A program made the position numbers and the translations under genes. A stretch of DNA of 64,000 bases, from contig NZ_CP028908.1 of the NCBI RefSeq assembly GCF_024181725.1, positions 1 to 64,000 of the forward strand, in the 5' to 3' direction. Positions 55,388 to 63,599 of this stretch are shown here, in pieces. Origin of the DNA: Bradyrhizobium sp. WD16. GTDB lineage: Bacteria > Pseudomonadota > Alphaproteobacteria > Rhizobiales > Xanthobacteraceae. A model generated the notes under the pieces. The model saw nothing but the letters and a program-made list of their open reading frames with translations, was not told where the DNA came from and made no database searches. Within the stretch, counting starts at the first letter, position 1. The number at the start of each line of letters is the position of its first letter.

Positions 55388-56232
55388 GGTGACAGTGCAC
55401 TTAATTCCAATTTCGGTGACAGTGATTTCGGTGACAGTGCACTTAATTCCGACGCAATGCGCCGGGCGCCGCCGCTCTCATCGCTCCTCCCATTCCGCCG
55501 GCTTCGGCCCGCGCTTGCCCGGCTTGAGCACCCGCCCCGTCAGCTTCTCGATCCGGGTCAGGAAGCGGTCGCTTCCAAGCGGCCGGCCGATGCTCTCGGC
55601 GGCGCGCAGCTTCGCGAACAGATCATCCTCATCGTCCGGCGTCGTCGTCAGCAGCCCGGCGATGTCAGGAAAAATCTCCCGCACCGCCCCGCGTGCGGTC
55701 ACACCGTCGTCCCTGCCGCGCAGATGCGCACGCGTGCTCGACCAGCTCCAATCCTGGGCGCGCGCGACCAGCCGCGCCCGCACCGGGTTGAGGCTGACAT
55801 AACGCAACGCGGCGGCGAGATGCGCCTCGTCCATCGCCACCGCGCCGAACCGGCCCTGCCAGAAATGCCCACTGCGCTTGCGGCGCGCCTGCACGATCCC
55901 CGCATAGATGCGATGCACGCGCGACAGCGCCCGACGCAGGCCGTCCGCATCCGACGGCACCAGGATCAGGTGCACATGGTTCGGCATCAGGCACCATGCC
56001 CACACCTCGACCTCCGCGGCGCGACAATGAGTGGCGAGCAGATCGCGGTAGAGGATGTAATCGTCGTCGCTGAAGAACGTCCGCGCCCGCCCGTTACCAC
56101 GCTGGGTCACATGGTGGGGCAGACCGGGAACGACGACGCGGGCAAGACGGGCCATGGCTCATCCTGCCCGTGTCGTTCGCTGGCGTCAATTAAGTGCACT
56201 GTCACCATAATTCATAATTCGTCACCATAATT
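55388..56232. mobile_element. RAYT (REP-associated tyrosine transposase) unit with its own repeats
   Basis: Left side: GGTGACAGTGCACTTAATTCC twice (55388-55408, 55430-55450) plus a short GGTGACAGTG (55415-55424). Right side: the inverted AATTAAGTGCACTGTCACC (56188-56206) followed by a partial GTCACCATAATT (56221-56232). The transposase gene lies between on the minus strand. The repeats differ from the CTAG palindromes, so this element probably mobilises its own sequences. Confidence 0.82.
55478..56155 (-). CDS. REP-associated tyrosine transposase (RAYT, Y1/HUH family)
   Basis: Protein of 225 aa, single-domain HUH nuclease. It starts MARLARVVVPGLPHHVTQRG, has the histidine-hydrophobic-histidine motif MPNHVHLIL (His60, His62) and the catalytic tyrosine region ALRYVSLNPVRARLV (Tyr119), plus FWQGRF and a basic C-terminal tail. 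RAYTs cut and join single-stranded REP palindromes and spread them between genes. All key residues are present, so it is probably active or recently so. Confidence 0.9.
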   Translation of the reverse strand: MARLARVVVPGLPHHVTQRGNGRARTFFSDDDYILYRDLLATHCRAAEVEVWAWCLMPNHVHLILVPSDADGLRRALSRVHRIYAGIVQARRKRSGHFWQGRFGAVAMDEAHLAAALRYVSLNPVRARLVARAQDWSWSSTRAHLRGRDDGVTARGAVREIFPDIAGLLTTTPDDEDDLFAKLRAAESIGRPLGSDRFLTRIEKLTGRVLKPGKRGPKPAEWEER

Positions 56233-56285
56233 CCCGAAACCTGCGAGCCGGCTGCGGATCTGACGTGTGAATACGATAGCCGCGC

Positions 56286-56975
56286 TCAGGGCTGCGCCAT
56301 GCCGTGGCGCTCTTTTGTCGGCGCCGTCTCGGCGGAGGCGAGATAGGCGATGAAGGCGCGCGCCCGGTCGGCATCTCGCGCCTTCTGGCAGATCGCCGCG
56401 GCAAACACCGTCCCCGGCTGGATCGATGGCGGCAGCAAGCCGACGACCTCGATGCCGCCCGCGCCGACGAGTTCGCTGAGCTGCTGAAACCCGACCTCGA
56501 CCTCGCCGCGAGCCAGCAGAGCCGCGACGGGAACGCCCGGCGGCGCCTGGACGATCCGCTCGGCAACGCTCTGCTCCATGCCCCAGGCCTGCGCCAGCTT
56601 GCGGACATGGGCGCCGCTCGGCCCGGTCGAGATGCCGATCGCCCTTGCCGTCGCCATCGCCTCGCGCACCGCCGCCTCGTCCAGCACCTCGGGCCGTGCC
56701 GCTCCACTGCGCACCGCCATCGCCATCGGCGAGGCGGCGAAGGCGCGGATCGAGCCCGCCACCAGATGGCCCTCGGCCTCGAGCTTGTCCAGCGCATCGG
56801 ACGCCAGCACCGCGAAATCGAAACTCTCGCCGGAGCGGATGCGCCTCGCGGCATCGACGCCGCCGACCGATTCGATCGCCACCGCCTCGCCGGTCGCCCT
56901 GGCATAGGCCTCGCTGAGCTCGGCGAGAATTTGCTTCGTCGCCATCGACGAAATCCCTGAGACCTTGACGCCCAT
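56286..56975 (-). CDS. ModA-like substrate-binding protein without signal peptide
   Basis: About 229 aa from ATG 56975 (GGAG upstream). Pattern of the SBP_11/ModA family: VKVSGISSMATKQILAELSEAY, then SGESFDFAVLASDALDKL, ISTGPSGAHVRKL and the C-terminal AAAICQKARDADRARAFIAY. The start lacks a signal peptide, so it is probably cytosolic; a longer frame upstream does not supply a convincing one. No transporter genes are adjacent. Such soluble ModA-like proteins may bind molybdate or small oxo-ligands for regulation, or be cut off from a former transporter. Confidence 0.7.
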   Translation of the reverse strand: MGVKVSGISSMATKQILAELSEAYARATGEAVAIESVGGVDAARRIRSGESFDFAVLASDALDKLEAEGHLVAGSIRAFAASPMAMAVRSGAARPEVLDEAAVREAMATARAIGISTGPSGAHVRKLAQAWGMEQSVAERIVQAPPGVPVAALLARGEVEVGFQQLSELVGAGGIEVVGLLPPSIQPGTVFAAAICQKARDADRARAFIAYLASAETAPTKERHGMAQP

Positions 56976-57199
56976 CGACTGCTCCGCTTTCGAAAAATCC
57001 CGGCACCGTTCGCGCAGGTATAAGGGGCCGAGGCCGTCTGTCAAAGAGGTCTGCAGCGCAGCCATCGGCTGGCGGAGGAATGTCGTCCGCGACATTCGCC
57101 GGCGGAGGCGCGTCCCACAACAGTCCGTTGCCGCGGCATGCCTCCACTGCACTGGACTCGCCCCTCCTTGAGCCGCTATGGTTTACCGGGGGACAGGGC

Positions 57200-57586
57200 G
57201 TGATCACGTGGACACGACAGGCAAGAGGTTTCGCTGCGGCGGTTCTCGCGGCGGCATTTCTGTTGGTGTCGCAGATCATCGTGTCGTCGGCCATCGCTTC
57301 CCGCATGGAAGCGTCCGGCTTGATCTTCGGCGGGGCCGATCAATCGATCTGCGCCGCAGACGGAGGTCATACCGACCGCACTGATCCCCGGCCCGCGGCG
57401 CTCCACAAGACACCTTGCGACATCTGCGCGTTTGCTGCCCAGTCGGGCCTGGCGCCCGGACAAGCCGTGGCGCTGCTGGCGGGGGTGCGGTTCGCGACCG
57501 GAAAATCCGGCCGGCGGCCGGTCAGCCCCCCAACCTATCAAACCCATGATCCGCGCCTGACACGAGGCCCACCTTCGAACGCTTGA
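57200..57586 (+). CDS. DUF2946-like small membrane/exported protein
   Basis: About 128 aa from GTG 57200 (GGGGGA upstream). An N-terminal hydrophobic helix (GFAAAVLAAAFLLVSQIIVS) and a Cys pair motif TPCDICAFAAQSG fit DUF2946, short proteins usually encoded beside TonB-dependent receptors. Together with the receptor 39 nt downstream it probably serves metal or metallophore uptake. The exact role of the CDIC motif is unknown; metal contact is plausible. Confidence 0.65.
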   Translation: MITWTRQARGFAAAVLAAAFLLVSQIIVSSAIASRMEASGLIFGGADQSICAADGGHTDRTDPRPAALHKTPCDICAFAAQSGLAPGQAVALLAGVRFATGKSGRRPVSPPTYQTHDPRLTRGPPSNA

Positions 57587-57625
57587 GACGAATTCAACGT
57601 CTTTGCGTTCCAGGAGAGCATCACC

Positions 57626-59983
57626 GTGTCACGTCATCTGCCCACACTTTGTGTGGTGGCAGCAGTTGCTGTCGCCGCATCCCAATCCGCGCACTCTCAG
57701 GCCCGGCCCGATCCCACTCTTCCGCCGGTCGTGGTCAATCCGCCGGACGGCAAGAAGGGAGCAAGGCCCGCCCGGCGCGCATCGTCGGCCGCGCGGCGAA
57801 CCGCCTCACCGCAGCGGACCCAGCCCGCGGCGCCGCCCCTGGCCGGGCCGCCGCTTCCCGCGGGCGCCATCGTCAATCCGAATCTTCCGGTGACCTGGAC
57901 CACGGCCGGGCCGGTGCAGGGTTATCGCGCATTGTCGGCGCAGTCGGCGACGAAGACGGATACGGCGATCGAGCGGATCGCGCAGAACATCCAGGTCATT
58001 CCTCGACAGCTGATCGACGATCAGGGCGCGATATCGGTCAGCGAAGCCGCGTTGAATGCCAGCAACGTACAACCGGTGTATCCCTTGATCGTCGGCAATG
58101 CCGAGATGTATCCGATCAAGATCAGGGGGTTCAGCGCCGAACAATGGCGGGATGGCCTGGTCGTCCCGTACGACGCCGGCGACCGCGACGGCCTGGTGAA
58201 TGTCGAACGCATCGAGATCCTCAAAGGCCCCAACGCAATCCTGTATGGAGGCGGAGCAGGTGCGCCGATCGGCGGAACGCTCAACGTCGTCTCCAAGCTT
58301 CCGACGGACAAGGCGAGCGGCGAGTTCGGGGTCAGGCTCGGCAGTCGCCAGTACTGGAATCCGTTCTTCGACATCAATCAGCCTCTGAACGCCGACAAGA
58401 CAGCATTGTTCCGCATCACTGGAGAGTACACCGGCAACAAGAGCTTCATCGACGTCATCGAATCGAAGCGCTACAACATCAACCCGACCCTGACGCTGAC
58501 CAATCACGAAGACACCAGGCTCACCATTCAGGGACAGGTTTCAAAGCAACAGCAACAGGCCTATCAGGGCTTGCCTGTCTACGGCACTTTGCTGGGGGAT
58601 TTCAGGGTTCGGCAGGACCTCTTCATCGGTCCGTCATCGATTGAGCCGAGCTATTCGAAGACCGAAAGCGTTACGGCGACGCTTGACCACCAGTTCAACC
58701 CGATCCTCTCCGCCAACGTCAAGGCGCGATGGAGCCAGTCCAGCTTCGATCAGATGTCCCAGAACATCTGGGGAGGCGACTTCACCGGCGCGGTACCTGC
58801 CTTTCCCCCGTCGACATGGCTGCTCCAGAACATGGAGATGTATCAGGAGCAGAAGGAATTCACGATCAATCCGAGTCTTCAGGCGAAATTCGCGATCGGG
58901 CCCTCGACCCATACGCTGCTCGTCGGCGGCGACTACAGCCGCGTCAGCGATCGCGGGGCGATGACGGCGGACAGCCTGGGAAACAACTGCTTCCTGTTGG
59001 GGCTTTGTCTCTTCCCGGTGACGGTCGACCTGGCCAACCCTTCCTTCACCGTGCCATACACGCGGCCTTCCCCGGCAGCGGGTATCGAGTTCGCGAAATA
59101 TTTCGACTTCCAGAACTCGTACGAGACCAAGGGCGCCTATACCCAACTGCAATCGTCATTCTATGACCGCGTGCATCTTCTCGCCGGCGTGAGACTGGCA
59201 AATCTCGACATCTCCTATACCGAAAGCGCCCGGCCCGTTCCCACGACATTCGTTACCGATACGACCAGAGCGCTGCCACGCGCCGGCCTCGTCGTCGACC
59301 TGGTTCAGGGCTTGTCGGCCTATGCAAGCTACAGCGAAGGCATGAAATGGGCGGGGTTCACGACGGCGGTCACCCGACCCGCCCCGGAACTGTCGGACCA
59401 GGTCGAGGCCGGACTGAAGTTCAACATCAACAAGCAGTTTTCCGGAAATCTATCGGTCTTCGAAATCCATCGCACCAACGTTCCCGTCACCCTGGCGATC
59501 GGCGTCGCCGGGTTGACGATGCAAAAATCGAAAGGTTTCGAAGCTGACGCGATCTGGCAACCCGACACCAACTGGAGCTTTCTGGGCAGCTATGGCTTCA
59601 CGGATGCCGTATTTGCCGAGCCGTTTCTTGACTTCACCGGGGCGGTCATTCCAGCCGGAACCAAGCTGCCATTCGTCCCGCAACACACCGGCCGGCTGTG
59701 GGCCAACTACAAGTTCGATCCGGGGGCGCTGCCCGGCGTGAGCCTCGGAGCAGGGATCACGTTCGCGTCGAGCCAGTATGTCGACAATGCCAACCTCTGG
59801 CAGACCGCCGGCTATTACACGGTTGATGGCAAGATTGGTTATGAGACGGATCACGTTCGTGCCTTCCTGACCGTCAAGAACCTGACCGGGGAGAAGTACT
59901 TCGTCCCCTACACATGGCTTGGCGGACAGGTCGCGCCCGGTGCCCCTCGCGCGGTCTATGGTCAAATCAGCTGGTTGTATTAG
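57626..59983 (+). CDS. TonB-dependent siderophore/metallophore receptor
   Basis: Outer-membrane receptor of 785 aa; GTG start with AGGAGA upstream. Signal peptide, then a long Pro/Arg-rich stretch (to about residue 85), a plug domain (IAQNIQVIPRQLIDDQ, RIEILKGPNAILYGGGAGAP, IGGTLNVVSKLP) and a 22-strand barrel ending in GQISWLY. The plug is of the FhuA/FpvA siderophore-receptor kind. The N-terminus (IERIAQNIQVI) does not clearly show a separate signalling domain. Followed after 23 nt by an isocyanide-hydratase-like gene. Confidence 0.9.
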   Translation: MSRHLPTLCVVAAVAVAASQSAHSQARPDPTLPPVVVNPPDGKKGARPARRASSAARRTASPQRTQPAAPPLAGPPLPAGAIVNPNLPVTWTTAGPVQGYRALSAQSATKTDTAIERIAQNIQVIPRQLIDDQGAISVSEAALNASNVQPVYPLIVGNAEMYPIKIRGFSAEQWRDGLVVPYDAGDRDGLVNVERIEILKGPNAILYGGGAGAPIGGTLNVVSKLPTDKASGEFGVRLGSRQYWNPFFDINQPLNADKTALFRITGEYTGNKSFIDVIESKRYNINPTLTLTNHEDTRLTIQGQVSKQQQQAYQGLPVYGTLLGDFRVRQDLFIGPSSIEPSYSKTESVTATLDHQFNPILSANVKARWSQSSFDQMSQNIWGGDFTGAVPAFPPSTWLLQNMEMYQEQKEFTINPSLQAKFAIGPSTHTLLVGGDYSRVSDRGAMTADSLGNNCFLLGLCLFPVTVDLANPSFTVPYTRPSPAAGIEFAKYFDFQNSYETKGAYTQLQSSFYDRVHLLAGVRLANLDISYTESARPVPTTFVTDTTRALPRAGLVVDLVQGLSAYASYSEGMKWAGFTTAVTRPAPELSDQVEAGLKFNINKQFSGNLSVFEIHRTNVPVTLAIGVAGLTMQKSKGFEADAIWQPDTNWSFLGSYGFTDAVFAEPFLDFTGAVIPAGTKLPFVPQHTGRLWANYKFDPGALPGVSLGAGITFASSQYVDNANLWQTAGYYTVDGKIGYETDHVRAFLTVKNLTGEKYFVPYTWLGGQVAPGAPRAVYGQISWLY

Positions 59984-60006
59984 CAACCGAACGAGAGAGC
60001 CACGCC

Positions 60007-60819
60007 ATGTCACCGACACGAAGAGATTTGGCCGGTCTGATCGCGTTCGCCCTGTTCGGCTCGGCCGCCAGGGCGGCCGACGGCGCCAATCAGCAGGCGC
60101 TGACGCACGACACGTCGGCGACGGCGGCAAGCCGGATAGGTCGGGAACAGATCGCATTCCTGATCTACCCATCCTTCACCGCGCTCGACATGGTCGGGCC
60201 GCATTACATGTTCACCAGTCTGATGGGGGCGACGACGCACATCGTGGCGAAGTCGACGGCCCCCGTCACCAGCGACACCGGCCTCGTCATCATCCCCACG
60301 AAGTCGTTCGACGACTGCCCGAGGGACCTCGACGTCATCTGTGTGCCGGGCGGAACGTCCGGAACGCTCTCGGCGATCCGGGATGAGGCGACGCTGCGTT
60401 TCCTGGCCGACCGCGGCAGCAGAGCGCGCTACGTCACCTCGGTCTGCACCGGCTCGCTCCTGCTTGGCGCCGCCGGCCTGCTCGACGGCTACAAGGCGAC
60501 ATCGCACTGGCTGACGCGGGATCTGCTGCACATCTTCGGCGCGATCCCCGCCGAGGGCCGTGTCGTCCGCGATCGAAACCGGATCACGGGCGGCGGGGTC
60601 ACCGCGGGCCTCGATTTCGGGCTGTCGCTGGTGGGCGACCTGCGCGACCGCCAATACGCCGAGGCCGTGCAACTGCTCGCCGAATATGCCCCCGAGCCGC
60701 CGTACCAATCCGGCACCCCCGCCCTTGCATCAACCAAAACACGCAAGTTGATGAATGACATGTTCGTCGATTTCATCAAGCAAGCCGAGGCGGCCTGCCG
60801 GGCGGTGCCAATACGGTAG
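60007..60819 (+). CDS. Exported DJ-1/PfpI protein, isocyanide-hydratase-like
   Basis: Protein of 270 aa. A twin-arginine-type leader (SPTRRDLAGLIAFALFGS) precedes a DJ-1/PfpI domain with the nucleophile elbow VTSVCTGSLLLGAAGLLDG (Cys147), ICVPGGTSG and TGGGVTAGLDFGLSL, close in pattern to Pseudomonas isonitrile hydratase (InhA). At the site of its acidic partner residue (GPHD in the reference as I remember it) this protein has GPHY (Tyr67), so chemistry may differ. Being exported and next to a siderophore receptor, it may act on a metallophore outside the cytosol; this is inference. Confidence 0.75.
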   Translation: MSPTRRDLAGLIAFALFGSAARAADGANQQALTHDTSATAASRIGREQIAFLIYPSFTALDMVGPHYMFTSLMGATTHIVAKSTAPVTSDTGLVIIPTKSFDDCPRDLDVICVPGGTSGTLSAIRDEATLRFLADRGSRARYVTSVCTGSLLLGAAGLLDGYKATSHWLTRDLLHIFGAIPAEGRVVRDRNRITGGGVTAGLDFGLSLVGDLRDRQYAEAVQLLAEYAPEPPYQSGTPALASTKTRKLMNDMFVDFIKQAEAACRAVPIR

Positions 60820-60926
60820 GCCAGCGGATCTGTCGTGACGGCGATCAGGCCGCGCTTCTCATGCGGTCGCCTCCATCGGCGTTTCGGCCCCCGCCGCTCG
60901 GGGCCGCGACCGGGCGTCGGCCAAGG

Positions 60927-60940
60927 TTGATTTGCATCAA
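60927..60940 (+). promoter_or_regulatory. FixK/FNR-type box TTGATTTGCATCAA
   Basis: Exact dyad in the 522-bp gap upstream of the HisKA_2 kinase; the C-B-C-B palindrome array (60962-61291) lies between box and gene. It begins 108 nt after the stop of the DJ-1/PfpI gene. Confidence 0.5.
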
Positions 60941-60961
60941 TCCGGCCCTCTTTTTGCTGCT

Positions 60962-61291
60962 CTAGTGTCCTGTCTCCGAATTACCGCTTCGTTTGCCTCA
61001 CCCTCGCACGGTCATTCGGAGACATAAGGACACTAGAAAAATCAAAGTGCTAGTGTGGCTCATGTCTCGCGATTGCCTAGGAGAGGCTTGCCGCAAAGGC
61101 GGTAGGCAATTGCGAGACGCCACACTAGTGTCCTGTCTCCGAATTACCGCTTCGTTTGCCTCACCCTCGCACGGTCATTCGGAGACATAAGGACACTAGC
61201 AAAATCAAAGTGCTAGTGTGGCTTATGTCTCGCAATTGCCTAGGAGAGGCTTGCCGCAAAGGCGGCAGGCAATTGCGAGACGCCACACTAG
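60962..61291. repeat. Tandemly duplicated C-B palindrome pair
   Basis: C 60962-61036, spacer CTAG-aaaaatcaaagtg-CTAG, B 61050-61128, C 61125-61199 (shares CTAG), spacer CTAG-caaaatcaaagtg-CTAG, B 61213-61291. The unit repeats with a period of 163 bp with few differences, so the duplication is recent. It occupies most of the gap before the HisKA_2 kinase gene. Both C copies carry the same stem mismatch. Confidence 0.93.
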
Positions 61292-61341
61292 TTTCACCCT
61301 CCAGTTGTTTTGAGTGCGAATCTCTCACGGGGGCCCGGATC

Positions 61342-62133
61342 ATGATCGATGAAGGTTCGTCAGACGGTTCTGGCCTACCTACGGGCGTGATTTTTCGAGA
61401 ACCGGATCAATCTTTGCCCGCTGCGGAGCCGAGAGGGTACCGGCTCATCGAGATCCAATTGCGAAACGCGCTTGCGGAAAGCGAGGCGCTGCTTCTTCGA
61501 AAAGACGAACAGCTCCACAGACAAGCATTACTGAAGGCGGAATCCGATCATCGGTTGTTGAACGATCTCCAGATGACCATCAGCCTTCTTTCGCTGCAGA
61601 GCCGAAATTCAGCCAATCCCGAAGCGGCCTCGCAACTGGCCATAGCGGCCACGCGCGTTTCCATGATTGCGCGAATGCACCATCGTCTTAATTCCAACGA
61701 CGGCGTGAGAACATTCGAGTTCAGGAAATTCCTCGAGGACTTCTGCCACGATTTCTCGGCGATGTCGTCCTCCGACGGGTCGCCGGGGAAGATCGACGTC
61801 GAAGGTTGTGAAATCGATTTGCCGGCCGGCACCGCCGTTCCGCTCGGCTTCATCGCCAGCGAATTGATCACGAACGCGGCGAAGCACGGCCGACGCCGGA
61901 TCGCCATCAGCCTCGAATCGGATCCGAAACAAGGCTACGCGCTTTCGGTTGCCAATGATGGCCCGGCCTTGCCCGAGGGGTTCGACCCCGGCGCGAGCAA
62001 AGGCCTGGGGATGAGAATTATTCAATCCTTCACCAGCCAGATCGGCGGTGAGCTGCGGTTCGGCTTTGGCAACCGCGGCAAGGGCGCGCGATTTACCGTG
62101 TGGTTTCCCGCGCCGCCGGCAGCAGGCGATTAA
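61342..62133 (+). CDS. HisKA_2-type histidine kinase, short
   Basis: About 263 aa from ATG 61342 (the reading frame extends back through the palindromes but without a real start). A short helical N-terminus, then the HisKA_2 H-box ESDHRLLNDLQMTISLLSLQ (His70), a long helical pair and a HATPase_c domain (LGFIASELITNAAKHG, SKGLGMRIIQSFTSQIGG). No membrane helix or sensor domain, so it must take its signal from a partner, as do many kinases of the general stress response and light/redox relays. Confidence 0.85.
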   Translation: MIDEGSSDGSGLPTGVIFREPDQSLPAAEPRGYRLIEIQLRNALAESEALLLRKDEQLHRQALLKAESDHRLLNDLQMTISLLSLQSRNSANPEAASQLAIAATRVSMIARMHHRLNSNDGVRTFEFRKFLEDFCHDFSAMSSSDGSPGKIDVEGCEIDLPAGTAVPLGFIASELITNAAKHGRRRIAISLESDPKQGYALSVANDGPALPEGFDPGASKGLGMRIIQSFTSQIGGELRFGFGNRGKGARFTVWFPAPPAAGD

Positions 62134-62218
62134 CTGCTTTCGGGGCGGGAGGCAGGTTCAATTCGTCTCACGGGCCCCTTCGTCGATGCCGGCTCCGCCG
62201 CGAAATCGCCCGGCCATT

Positions 62219-62232
62219 TTGCGCTAAATCAA
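62219..62232 (+). promoter_or_regulatory. Relaxed FixK-type box TTGCGCTAAATCAA
   Basis: Fits TTG(A/C)-N6-(T/G)CAA; 65 nt upstream of the hsp20 ATG, a usual activator distance. Small heat-shock genes are known FixK/FNR targets in related bacteria, which supports it. Confidence 0.5.
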
Positions 62233-62297
62233 GGCCGTCAAGGCCGCGAGGAGCACGCTGCCTTTCGGATATTTCTTTTTATCCATGGAGAGACCAG

Positions 62298-62792
62298 ATG
62301 AGCCTTCCGAGATTGTGGACCACCAGCCAGGAACTTGCATCCAACCCATTCAGGGCGATGCGCCGTGAAATGGAAAACGCGCTTCGCGCTTTCGATCAGG
62401 GGTTGCCTTCTCCCAGTATCGGGGCCGGTGCGCCGGCAATCAATGTGGCGGAAACCAGGGATGCCTTCGAAGTCACGGCCGAACTTCCCGGCGTCGACGA
62501 AAAAGATATCAAGGTCAGCCTGGACGGAAACCAGCTGGTCATCTCCGGCGAGAAGAAGGCGGAGAGCACCAAGGATGAAAAGGATTGGCACGTCGAGGAG
62601 CGCAGCTACGGCTCGTTCTATCGATCGATCTCGCTGCCGTTCGAGCCGGACGAGGGAGCCGTCGAAGCTCATTTCGACAAGGGCGTGCTGCATCTCGCCA
62701 TCAAGAAGCCCGCCAAGGCCGTGAAGACCACCAAGACGATCGATGTCAAGACGGGCGCTCCACCGAGCGCGAACCCTGCTAGTGCGGCTTAG
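62298..62792 (+). CDS. Hsp20-family small heat-shock protein
   Basis: Protein of 164 aa from ATG 62298 (GGAGA upstream). Central alpha-crystallin domain (NVAETRDAFEVTAELPGVDE, KDIKVSLDGNQLVISGEKK, YGSFYRSISLP) with the GVLHLAI strand; the usual C-terminal IxI/V anchor is not evident in the Ala/Pro/Lys-rich tail. ATP-independent holdase that keeps unfolding proteins soluble. The last four codons and the TAG stop (62790-62792) come from palindrome B, so the C-terminus has been rewritten by the element. Confidence 0.92.
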   Translation: MSLPRLWTTSQELASNPFRAMRREMENALRAFDQGLPSPSIGAGAPAINVAETRDAFEVTAELPGVDEKDIKVSLDGNQLVISGEKKAESTKDEKDWHVEERSYGSFYRSISLPFEPDEGAVEAHFDKGVLHLAIKKPAKAVKTTKTIDVKTGAPPSANPASAA

Positions 62793-62930
62793 GTCTCGCA
62801 ATTGCCTACAGGGGCTTGCCGCAAAGGACAAAGGCAATTGCGAGACGCCACACTAGTGTGGTTTGGGATCTGACGCGCGTATGACGAACTCGCTCCAATG
62901 CTGAACCGAGCGTCAGATCCACCGCACTAG
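62779..62930. repeat. Palindromic elements B then A sharing CTAG
   Basis: B 62779-62856 and A 62853-62930 share the CTAG at 62853-62856. B begins inside the last codons of hsp20. A is the most diverged copy (stem GATCTGACGCGCG on the left against CGAGCGTCAGATC on the right, loop changed). Mirror order of the A-B pair at 1-147. Confidence 0.9.
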
Positions 62931-62960
62931 CGATCGCGCCGTCGTCATCGGGAGCGGAAA

Positions 62961-63302
62961 ATGGCCTTCTTGAAAAGAGAACTGCATCGTCAGGTAAGCG
63001 GCCCCGAGATCACCCACGAGGATCGCTGTTCCCTTGTCTTCGATACCGACAGCAAAAGCCTGTATGTCTTGCGAGAGGTGGCGCATCTGGAGACGGGCCT
63101 TGGGGGCTCGGTCGAATATCAAACAGCGACGATGGATATTGCGGACTATCTAACCCAAGGCGGTCAAACCGCTGGTCACCGCGAACTATGGCGTTTGCTG
63201 CGAGCGCTCTTCAATGAGGACGGCGACAACTCCGACTCCGAATGCGGGATATTACTTCGCCGCACCTCTTCACAGCCATCGGCCGATGAGCCTCGCACCT
63301 GA
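62961..63302 (+). CDS. Hypothetical protein
   Basis: Protein of 113 aa with GGGAGCGG upstream of the ATG. Reads as a small alpha/beta protein (EITHEDRCSLVFDTDSKSLY, VLREVAHLETGLGGSVEYQT), with a charged tail. No motif I recognise. Position next to hsp20 and among stress-related genes suggests a stress accessory role, but there is no direct evidence. Confidence 0.55.
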   Translation: MAFLKRELHRQVSGPEITHEDRCSLVFDTDSKSLYVLREVAHLETGLGGSVEYQTATMDIADYLTQGGQTAGHRELWRLLRALFNEDGDNSDSECGILLRRTSSQPSADEPRT

Positions 63303-63456
63303 GCCGACCGTCTTGACGCGAGACAAGCGGAACATGCTGCCGGCCCACGGCCTCGGCTTTCCCGCCCGCTGGGCCGGCTTCTTCGCGGACCTTTCCAACC
63401 GCGTTCGATCGGGGCTCGATGACCAGGCCGGCGACGCCGAGGGTCTGTTCCAATAA
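63286..63456 (+). CDS. Possible small protein overlapping the preceding gene
   Basis: ATG 63286 opens 56 codons in a different frame, overlapping the end of the previous gene by 17 nt. No ribosome site stands out and no family is recognised (core LPAHGLGFPARWAGFFADLS). Listed because translational coupling is possible; it may be chance. Confidence 0.25.
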   Translation: MSLAPEPTVLTRDKRNMLPAHGLGFPARWAGFFADLSNRVRSGLDDQAGDAEGLFQ

Positions 63457-63562
63457 CCTGACGGTGACTGGTTCGATTTATATCAACCCCGCACGAGCCG
63501 GCCGATACGAGAATTCAACCGCTACTCGTCTCCGTGAGGAGAGGCGTCGTGGGAACTTGGAA

Positions 63563-63585
63563 GCGTTTTCCCGCGAAGAAAACGC
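63563..63585. other. Hairpin in intergenic region
   Basis: GCGTTTTC (63563-63570) pairs with GAAAACGC (63578-63585) around a 7-nt loop. It is 15 nt before a chimeric palindrome. No T-run follows on either strand in the right place, so it is not a standard terminator. The rest of 63457-63599 shows no gene. Confidence 0.4.
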
Positions 63586-63599
63586 GTTAAAACAAAAAC

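Noticed and set aside
55478-56155. The RAYT transposase as the proven mobiliser of the CTAG palindromes
   Set aside because: Its flanking repeats have a different sequence; only an untested possibility remains.
56250-56262. Remnant of palindrome A (GGATCTGACG) near the ModA-like gene end
   Set aside because: Only ten bases match with no arm or CTAG, which is too short to separate from chance.
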